NCBI GenBank assembly: GCA_039920165.1
Contig: JBDSEG010000319.1
Location: 1 to 11,261, forward strand
Length of the DNA stretch: 11,261 nt
Source: JBDSEG01 sp039920165
Lineage (GTDB): Bacteria > Pseudomonadota > Gammaproteobacteria > Burkholderiales > Burkholderiaceae_C
Direction of reading: 5' to 3'
The notes below the pieces were generated by a model. The model was not told where the DNA came from. It was given only the letters and a program-made list of their open reading frames with translations, and searched no databases. Positions 6,776 through 11,261 of this stretch are shown here, piece after piece. How positions within the stretch are numbered: position 1 is the stretch's first letter; the number at the start of each line of letters is the position of its first letter. Position numbers and translations under genes: made by a program.

Positions 6776-7610
6776 CCTGCGCCGCGTGCTGCGGATCGCG
6801 GCCTGCCTGTGCGCCGTCGCCCCGTTGCTGGCGCAGGCGGCGGCCCGAGTGTTTGCCGAAGAGATGACCTCGCCCGAGTTGCGCGATCGCATCGCCGGTG
6901 GCGCGACGACCGCGCTGGTGCCGGTCGGCGGCACCGAGCAGAACGGCCCGCACATGGTGCTGGGAAAGCACAACGTTCGCGTTCGGGTGCTGGCCGGGCG
7001 GATCGCGCAGCGCCTGGGCAACGCGGTCGTGGCGCCGGTGCTGGCCTACGTGCCCGAGGGCGCGATCGACCCGCCGACCGCGCACATGCGCTTTGCCGGA
7101 ACGATTTCGATCCCCGAGCCGGCCTTCGAGGCGGTGCTCGAAGGTACCGCGCGCAGCCTGCGCCAGCACGGTTTTCGCATCATCGTCTTTCTGGGCGATC
7201 ACGGCGGCTACCAGAAGAGCCAGGAACGCGTCGCGGCGAAGCTGAACCGCGAATGGACGGCGCCGGCATCCGGGCGCGCACCGGTACGAGTTCTCGCCCT
7301 GACCGAGTTTTATCGTGTCACGCAGGGCGCCTATGTCGACGCCTTGAAGGCGCGCGGCGTTGCCATCGAAGAGCTCGGCAGCCACGCCGGCCTGGCCGAT
7401 ACCTCGCTCGCGCTGGCGGTCGATCCCGCGCTGGTGCGGCCGGATCAGTTGGCGGTGGCAGGCAAGGCGGGGGCCAACGGGGTGACCGGCGACCCGCGCC
7501 GATCGAGCGCCGAACTGGGCCAGCTCGGCGTGGATCGCATCGTCGAGGCGTCGGTCACGGCGATCCGTGCTGCGGAACACCGAGAATCGCTGCCGGGCAG
7601 CAAGCCGTGA
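6765..7610 (+). CDS. exported creatininase-family protein with altered metal-binding motif
   Basis: A 281-residue protein of the creatininase/amidohydrolase family, whose characterised members hydrolyse cyclic or linear amide bonds with two metal ions. Residues 1-26 look like a signal peptide (RRVLR, then a hydrophobic core at 11-24, LAQAAA), unusual for this mostly cytoplasmic family. Motif 1 is GGTEQNGPHMVLGKHN (55-70). Compared with the usual EQHGPHLPLGTD, the first metal histidine is Asn60 and the bridging aspartate position is His69; Glu58 is kept. Motif 2 is GDHGGY (144-149) with His146, for the usual NGHGGN. Motif 3, HAGLADTS at 207-214, has Asp212 for the usual Glu. The overall fold therefore fits, but a classic two-metal site does not. 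The ATG at 6765 overlaps the preceding gene by 11 nt and has no clear ribosome site, implying coupling. The substrate is unknown. Confidence 0.85.
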   Translation: MTTSLRRVLRIAACLCAVAPLLAQAAARVFAEEMTSPELRDRIAGGATTALVPVGGTEQNGPHMVLGKHNVRVRVLAGRIAQRLGNAVVAPVLAYVPEGAIDPPTAHMRFAGTISIPEPAFEAVLEGTARSLRQHGFRIIVFLGDHGGYQKSQERVAAKLNREWTAPASGRAPVRVLALTEFYRVTQGAYVDALKARGVAIEELGSHAGLADTSLALAVDPALVRPDQLAVAGKAGANGVTGDPRRSSAELGQLGVDRIVEASVTAIRAAEHRESLPGSKP

Positions 7611-7621
7611 GGATGAAGTCG

Positions 7622-8947
7622 ATGAGCAAGCAGGCGGTGCGGACGAATACCAACGACGTGTCGGTGACGGCAGCCCGCAGCGTGCTGGCGCTCGCCTTGC
7701 TGGCGATCCTCGCCGGCGCGCAGGCACAGGCGCCGGCGTCCGCGCCGGCGGCAACCGCCGCTTCGTCGGGCGCTTCGGCAGCGGTCAAGACGGTTCCCGG
7801 GATGCCGCCGGTGCCCGACCCTCGCAACCTCTACAGCGAGGTCACGGCCGGCAAGCTGAGCCCGGCGGTGCAGGGCGATCTGGTGCGCATCTATGTGCCC
7901 AACCTGCGCTCGAACGATGTGTATGTGGTCGACCCGGCGACGATGAAGGTCGAGTCGCGCTTCAAGGTCGGCATCGGCCCGCAGCACATCGTGCCGAGCT
8001 GGGACTTGCGCACGCTGTGGGTCACCAACAATGCCGAAGGGCGCACCGACGGCAGCTTGACGCCGATCGATCCGAAGACCGGCAAGCCCGGCAAGCCGGT
8101 CGACGTCGACGATCCGTACAACATGTATTTCTCGCCCGACGGCAAGTCGGCGATCGTCGTCGCCGAGGCGCGCAAGCGCCTGGACTTCCGCGATCCGCAG
8201 ACGATGGCGATGCAGTACTCGATCGATACGCCGGGCTGCCCGGGCATCAACCACGCCGACTTCTCGATCGACGGCCGCTTCGCCTTCTTTACCTGCGAGT
8301 TCACCGGCGCGGTCGCCAAGATCGACCTGGCGGGGCGCAAGGTTCTGGGCTACCTGCAGCTCAAGATGCCGGCCACCCGCTTCAAGGAAACCAAGGCGCC
8401 GCGGGTCGAGGCAGGCAAGGTGTGGGAGCCCGGCGAGACCGAGATTTGCACCGTGAAGAAAGGCATGCCGCAGGACATCCGTTCTTCGCCCGACGGCAAG
8501 CGCCTGTATATCGCCGACATGCATGCCGACGGCGTGCACATCGTCGATAGCGAAACCTTCGCCCAGGTCGGCTTCGTCCCGACCGGCGTCGGCGCGCACG
8601 GCTTGTACCCGAGCCGCGACGGCAAAAGCCTGTATGTCGCCAACCGTGGCTCGCACAAGATCCACGGGCCCAAGCTCGGCAACGGCGGCGTGGCAGTGAT
8701 TGATTTCGCGACCGAGAAGGTCGTTGCGCGCTGGGGTGTGCCGGGCGGGGGCAGCCCCGACATGGGCAACATCAGCGCCGACGGCAAGTGGCTGTGGCTC
8801 GCCGCCCGCTACGACGATGTGATCTACCGCTTCGACACGACGAGCGGCGCGGTGACGCAGATCAAGGTCGGTGCCGAGCCGCACGGCCTGACCGTGTGGC
8901 CGCAGCCGGGCCGCTATTCGCTCGGTCATACCGGCAACCTGCGCTAA
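7622..8947 (+). CDS. exported YVTN-type seven-unit beta-propeller protein
   Basis: A 441-residue secreted protein. A signal peptide (core about 19-33, AQA-QAP near 33-38) is followed by an Ala/Pro/Ser linker to about 60, then a beta-propeller. Seven repeat cores can be counted: GPQHIVPSWD (119-128), DPYNMYFSPDG (164-174), GINHADFSIDG (208-218), MPQDIRSSPDG (282-292), GAHGLYPSRDG (324-334), SPDMGNISADG (378-388) and EPHGLTVWPQ (419-428). Four of these carry a histidine at a matching position. The proteins nearest in style are YVTN/lactonase-like periplasmic propellers of unknown or scaffold function. Cys206 and Cys225 could form a disulfide. Start: ATG 7622 has GAGG nine nt upstream. ATG 7613, two nt after the previous stop, is in frame but has no usable spacing. 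It is co-transcribed with the creatininase-like gene and shares its compartment. Confidence 0.85.
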   Translation: MSKQAVRTNTNDVSVTAARSVLALALLAILAGAQAQAPASAPAATAASSGASAAVKTVPGMPPVPDPRNLYSEVTAGKLSPAVQGDLVRIYVPNLRSNDVYVVDPATMKVESRFKVGIGPQHIVPSWDLRTLWVTNNAEGRTDGSLTPIDPKTGKPGKPVDVDDPYNMYFSPDGKSAIVVAEARKRLDFRDPQTMAMQYSIDTPGCPGINHADFSIDGRFAFFTCEFTGAVAKIDLAGRKVLGYLQLKMPATRFKETKAPRVEAGKVWEPGETEICTVKKGMPQDIRSSPDGKRLYIADMHADGVHIVDSETFAQVGFVPTGVGAHGLYPSRDGKSLYVANRGSHKIHGPKLGNGGVAVIDFATEKVVARWGVPGGGSPDMGNISADGKWLWLAARYDDVIYRFDTTSGAVTQIKVGAEPHGLTVWPQPGRYSLGHTGNLR

Positions 8948-8968
8948 CGGCGCGGCGGTCATGCGGTG

Positions 8969-9790
8969 ATGACGGCGCGCGCCAGCATCGCCTTGCGACG
9001 CGCCGCCGTCGATTGCCTGCAGCCGCGCGTGCTCGCGCTGTCGCTGCTGCCGCTCGCATTGATGGGCTTGCTTGCGCTTGGCCTGGGCTGGGCCCTCTGG
9101 CGTCCGGCGGTCGCGGCGCTGCGTGGGACGCTGCAGCACTGGCTGCCCGGTCCGGATGCTTCGGGCTGGGTCGCGCGACTCGGTCTGGCCGGCGCGCCCG
9201 ATGTGATCGCGCCGCTGATCGTGCTGGCGCTCGCGCTGCCGCTCCTCGTGGCGGCGACACTGCTGGCGGTTGCGACGCTGATGACGCCGGCCATGCTCGA
9301 GCGGGTGGCGCGCGAGCACTATCCGCGCCTCGAGCGCAAGCACGGCGGATCGCTGGTCGGCGGCGTCGTCGGCGGATTGGCGGCGACGTTTGTCGCGCTG
9401 CTTGCGCTGCTGGTCTCGATGCCGTTGTGGCTCGTGCCGCCGCTGGTGCTCGTCGTGCCGCCGCTCGTCTGGGGCTGGCTCACCTACCGCGTGATGAGCT
9501 ACGACGTGCTCGCCGAGCACGCCAGCTTGGAGGAGCGCCGGGTGCTGATGCGGCGTCATCGCGCGCGGCTGTTCGGCATCGGCGTGGCCACCGGCTATCT
9601 CGGCGCCGCGCCCGCGCTGGTCTTCGCGACCGGTGCGCTGAGCATCGTTCTCGCGCCGGTGCTGGTGCCGCTGGCGGTGTGGATCTATACCCTGGTCTTC
9701 GCCTTCTCGGCGCTGTGGTTCGCGCATTTCGCGCTGGCCGCGCTGGAATTGCTGCGTTCGCAGCGCGAGTCACCGAAAGCCTTCGCATGA
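8969..9790 (+). CDS. EI24 domain-containing membrane protein
   Basis: A 273-residue inner-membrane protein with about six hydrophobic segments (21-44, 79-105, 129-150, 152-172, 201-222, 226-252). The conserved signature SYDVLAEHASLEERRVLMRRHR lies at 177-198, between segments four and five, as in the EI24 family (which includes the CysZ sulfate permease). No cysteine-biosynthesis genes are near, so sulfate transport is not implied, and this branch has no assigned function that I know of. A GG-rich pattern (GGSLVGGVVGGLA, 126-138) marks segment three. ATG 8969 is preferred; GTG 8966 directly before it would add one residue. There is no strong ribosome site. The gap to the previous stop is 21 nt, and the TGA overlaps the next start (ATGA), so it is coupled to the CinA-like gene. 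Confidence 0.85.
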   Translation: MTARASIALRRAAVDCLQPRVLALSLLPLALMGLLALGLGWALWRPAVAALRGTLQHWLPGPDASGWVARLGLAGAPDVIAPLIVLALALPLLVAATLLAVATLMTPAMLERVAREHYPRLERKHGGSLVGGVVGGLAATFVALLALLVSMPLWLVPPLVLVVPPLVWGWLTYRVMSYDVLAEHASLEERRVLMRRHRARLFGIGVATGYLGAAPALVFATGALSIVLAPVLVPLAVWIYTLVFAFSALWFAHFALAALELLRSQRESPKAFA

Positions 9791-10599
9791 ATATCGGCCT
9801 GATCATCATCGGCGACGAAATCCTCTCGGGCAAGCGTGAGGACAAGCACCTGCGCAAGGTCGTCGAACTGCTGGCCGCGCGCGGCCTGGCGTTGAGCTGG
9901 GCGCGCTACGTCGGCGACGATGCGGATCGCATCACCGCCGATTTGAAGTCGGCCTTCGCGAGCGGGGATATCGTCTTCTCGTGCGGCGGCATCGGCGCCA
10001 CCCCCGACGACCATACGCGCCAATGCGCGGCGCGCGCGCTCGGCGTTCCGCTCGAACTGCACCGCCAAGCGCGCGAGCTCATCGTCCAGCGCATGCGCGA
10101 CCTCGCGGCCGAGCGCGGCACGAGCTTCGACCCCGAGCGCGAGGACAACCGGCACCGGCTCGAGATGGGCGTCTTCCCGCAAGGCGCGCAAATCATCCCG
10201 AACCCGTATAACAAGATCGCCGGATTTGCGGTCGCTGCCCCGCCCGTTGCCGGCGGTGTGTTCTTCGTGCCCGGCTTTCCGGTCATGGCCTGGCCGATGA
10301 TCGAGTGGGTGCTCGACACCCACTACCGCCATCTGCATGGGCGTGCGCCGACGCAGGAAAAATCGGTGATCGTCTTCGGCGCGATGGAGGCGGCCCTGAC
10401 ACCGCTGATGCAGGAGATCGAGGCCGGATTTCCAGGCGTCAAGGTCTTCAGCCTGCCGAGCGTCGACCATCCTCGATGGGGCCGCCACATCGAACTCGGC
10501 GTCAAGGGCGCTACCGGAGGGATCGACGCGGCCTATGCGCATCTCCGGGCGGCGCTCGCAGCGCAGGGAGTGAATTGCGGCCCGGAATTGGTGCGCTAG
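9787..10599 (+). CDS. molybdopterin-binding-fold protein, standalone CinA N-terminal (COG1058) type
   Basis: A 270-residue protein of the MoaB/Mog fold, usually annotated as competence/damage-inducible protein A or molybdopterin-binding protein. The MoCF motifs are present: IIIGDEILSGKREDKH at 6-21, CGGIGATPDDHT at 66-77 (the GGxGxTxDD ligand loop), NPYNKIAGF at 139-147, and FFVPGFPVMAWPM at 159-171. It stops at 270 residues, so the C-terminal nicotinamide-nucleotide amidase (PncC) domain of full CinA is absent. In full CinA the N-terminal half carries ADP-ribose pyrophosphatase activity; whether this short form has it is unknown. Despite the common name there is no evidence here for competence. 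The start overlaps the EI24 gene stop. Its last codons contain the distal NtrC-like site of the glnA control region. Confidence 0.88.
   Translation: MNIGLIIIGDEILSGKREDKHLRKVVELLAARGLALSWARYVGDDADRITADLKSAFASGDIVFSCGGIGATPDDHTRQCAARALGVPLELHRQARELIVQRMRDLAAERGTSFDPEREDNRHRLEMGVFPQGAQIIPNPYNKIAGFAVAAPPVAGGVFFVPGFPVMAWPMIEWVLDTHYRHLHGRAPTQEKSVIVFGAMEAALTPLMQEIEAGFPGVKVFSLPSVDHPRWGRHIELGVKGATGGIDAAYAHLRAALAAQGVNCGPELVR
10580..10594 (+). promoter_or_regulatory. NtrC-like binding site, distal (about -140 to glnA)
   Basis: GCCCGGAATTGGTGC fits the NtrC dyad GCAC-N7-GTGC with one mismatch in the left half. TTGGTGC matches the right half of a known E. coli glnA site. Its centre (10587) is 140 bp before the predicted sigma-54 start and 33 bp, about three helical turns, from the proximal site. 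It lies inside the final codons of the upstream gene. Confidence 0.5.
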
Positions 10600-10612
10600 G
10601 ACGTCTTGGCGC

Positions 10613-10627
10613 GCCCACTTATGGTGC
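10613..10627 (+). promoter_or_regulatory. NtrC-like binding site, proximal (about -107 to glnA)
   Basis: GCCCACTTATGGTGC again reads GCCC-N7-GTGC, one mismatch from GCAC-N7-GTGC, and shares the TGGTGCG core with the distal site. It is centred at 10620, 107 bp before the predicted transcription start. Tandem sites near -108 and -140 are what is known for E. coli glnAp2. Confidence 0.55.
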
Positions 10628-10663
10628 GTTCGCTCCCGACAACATCGCTCGGTACGCGCTAAA

Positions 10664-10693
10664 GCACGCCGCCCGGAACGGCGAGCGGCGTGC
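10664..10693. terminator. 9-bp perfect stem hairpin after the CinA-like gene, probable terminator
   Basis: GCACGCCGC (10664-10672) and GCGGCGTGC (10685-10693) are perfect inverted copies separated by 12 nt, preceded by AAA. The position, 65 nt after the stop codon and before the glnA promoter, suits termination of the upstream unit. There is no T-tract after the stem, so intrinsic termination would be weak. It also lies in the DNA between the NtrC-like sites and the -24/-12 promoter. Confidence 0.4.
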
Positions 10694-10700
10694 CTGAACC

Positions 10701-10716
10701 GGGCATGGATTCTGCT
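10701..10716 (+). promoter_or_regulatory. sigma-54 (-24/-12) promoter of glnA
   Basis: GGGCATG-GATT-CTGCT compares with the consensus TGGCACG-N4-TTGCW. The two invariant doublets GG (10702-10703) and GC (10714-10715) are present with the required ten bases between them, and eight of eleven core bases match. The predicted start is G10727, giving a leader of about 100 nt. A weaker overlapping sigma-70-like pair (CTGAAC 10694-10699, TACATT 10716-10721, spacer 16) is possible. Confidence 0.6.
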
Positions 10717-10734
10717 ACATTCCTGTGCGCATTT

Positions 10735-10771
10735 CCGGGCTCCACGCCCGGGCTTCGTGCCTTTTCGAAGC
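10735..10771 (+). promoter_or_regulatory. two consecutive stem-loops in the predicted glnA leader
   Basis: Stem 1 is CCGGGC-TCCAC-GCCCGG at 10735-10751. Stem 2 is GCTTCG-TGCCTTTT-CGAAGC at 10752-10771. Both six-pair stems are perfect and directly adjoin, starting about 8 nt after the predicted transcription start. No T-tract follows. They could stabilise the transcript 5' end or act in attenuation; no known riboswitch family is recognised. Confidence 0.45.
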
Positions 10772-10827
10772 TGCCACTCGCCCAACCGATCCGCCCCCTA
10801 CCAGCCGCTGCGCTAGGAGAATTTTTG

Positions 10828-11261
10828 ATGGCCAAGACCGTCGCCGACGTGATGAACATGGTGAAGGAAAACGAAATCAAGTTCGTTGATTTCCGCTTCA
10901 CCGACACCCGCGGCAAAGAGCAGCACGTCACCGTGCCCGTGTCCCATTTCGACGAAGACAAGTTCAGCGCCGGCCATGCCTTCGACGGTTCGTCGATTGC
11001 CGGCTGGAAAGGCATCGAAGCCTCCGACATGCTGCTGATGCCGGACCCGAACACCGCCAACGTCGACCCGTTCTTCGAAGAACCCACCCTGCTGCTGACC
11101 TGCGACGTGATCGAGCCGGGCGACGGCAAGCCCTACGAGCGCGACCCGCGCTCGCTGGCCAAGCGCGCCGAGGCGTACATGAAGGCCTCCGGCCTCGGCG
11201 ACGCCGCGTTCTTCGGCCCCGAGCCCGAGTTCTTCGTGTTCGACAGCGTGCGCTGGAACGT
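10828..11261 (+). CDS. glnA: type I glutamine synthetase, N-terminal part (truncated by the window edge)
   Basis: The first 144 codons of a class I bacterial glutamine synthetase, which joins ammonium to glutamate using ATP as the main route of nitrogen assimilation and acts as a dodecamer in the cytoplasm. The N-terminal beta-grasp domain carries FRFTDTRGKEQHVTVP at 22-37 and FDGSSIAGWKGIEASDM at 52-68, which contains the ammonium-site aspartate (Asp53, equivalent to Asp50 of the enteric enzyme). The catalytic domain begins with GPEPEFFVFDS at 130-140, holding the metal-binding glutamates. AGGAGA at 10815-10820 is seven nt before the ATG. The Tyr adenylylation site lies beyond the window. 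Upstream -24/-12 and NtrC-like elements point to nitrogen-limitation control. glnL/glnG (ntrBC) often follow in related genomes, but that cannot be seen here. Confidence 0.97.
   Translation, partial: MAKTVADVMNMVKENEIKFVDFRFTDTRGKEQHVTVPVSHFDEDKFSAGHAFDGSSIAGWKGIEASDMLLMPDPNTANVDPFFEEPTLLLTCDVIEPGDGKPYERDPRSLAKRAEAYMKASGLGDAAFFGPEPEFFVFDSVRWN

Noticed and set aside
5894..7021. 375-residue minus-strand open frame over the TIGR00266 gene
   Set aside because: Shadow frame; the opposite strand has family motifs, a ribosome site and coupled downstream genes.
6809..7612. Upstream extension of the beta-propeller frame through the creatininase-like gene
   Set aside because: The translation is arginine-rich shadow sequence; a signal peptide begins just after 7613/7622.
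7445..9727. 760-residue minus-strand open frame across the creatininase, propeller and EI24 genes
   Set aside because: Extremely Arg/His/Gln/Ala-rich with no family features; it spans three convincing genes on the other strand.
10607..10625. TTGGCGCGCCC...ATGG as an alternative -24/-12 promoter
   Set aside because: GG is present, but no GC doublet falls ten bases later in a TTGC-like context; the 10701-10716 element fits far better.
10735..10827. Glutamine riboswitch in the glnA leader
   Set aside because: The known glutamine-responsive classes are cyanobacterial or marine types, and I cannot recognise their conserved core; only simple stems are visible.
1..11261. CRISPR array, tRNA, rRNA, transposon ends, phage or toxin-antitoxin genes
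   Set aside because: No regularly spaced repeats, cloverleaf-like sequences, transposase motifs or long terminal inverted repeats were seen on reading through.

Overview
The window is chromosomal DNA of very high G+C content (roughly two thirds or more by eye, with strong G/C preference at third codon positions). It most resembles a betaproteobacterium of the Rhodocyclales/Burkholderiales type. The support is the glutamine synthetase N-terminus at the right edge, the short CinA-like protein upstream of it, the style of the paired c-type cytochromes, and an apparent sigma-54/NtrC control region. Coding density is high. I see no rRNA, tRNA, CRISPR array, insertion sequence or phage gene, and no abrupt compositional change, so this looks like ordinary core and semi-core chromosome rather than an island.

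Layout, left to right. (1) A possible gene start runs off the left edge on the minus strand. (2) A PhoU-domain Na/Pi-cotransporter family protein is on the minus strand (50-1726). (3) Divergent from it is a class I glutamine amidotransferase-like hydrolase of the peptidase C26/PuuD type (1851-2666). (4) A 146-bp gap holds a 25-bp tandem duplication and a perfect 14-bp palindrome. It precedes a two-gene cytochrome operon: an exported diheme protein (2813-3922) joined by an ATGA overlap to an exported monoheme cytochrome c (3919-4512). (5) A convergent minus-strand membrane diguanylate cyclase follows (4544-5758). (6) A plus-strand run begins with a TIGR00266/AIM24-family protein (5939-6775), overlapped by 11 nt by an exported creatininase-like protein (6765-7610), then closely followed by an exported seven-unit YVTN-type beta-propeller (7622-8947). 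(7) An EI24-family membrane protein (8969-9790) is joined by an ATGA overlap to a standalone CinA N-terminal/MoaB-Mog-like protein (9787-10599). (8) The window ends in the first 144 codons of glnA (from 10828).

Functional reading. Genes 2813-4512 probably make a periplasmic electron-transfer pair. Genes 5939-8947 look like one transcription unit with two exported products; the pathway is unknown to me. The strongest regulatory signal is upstream of glnA. A -24/-12 (sigma-54) promoter with correct GG-N10-GC spacing lies at 10701-10716. Two NtrC-like sites, each GCCC-N7-GTGC, are centred 33 bp apart at about -107 and -140 from the predicted start, almost the geometry known for E. coli glnAp2. 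The distal site lies inside the end of the upstream gene. Two consecutive stem-loops follow in the predicted glnA leader.

I did not find a clearly new multi-gene defence or metabolic system. The best candidates for new biology are the creatininase-like/beta-propeller pair, whose enzyme has an altered metal site, and the cytochrome pair with a palindrome at its promoter.
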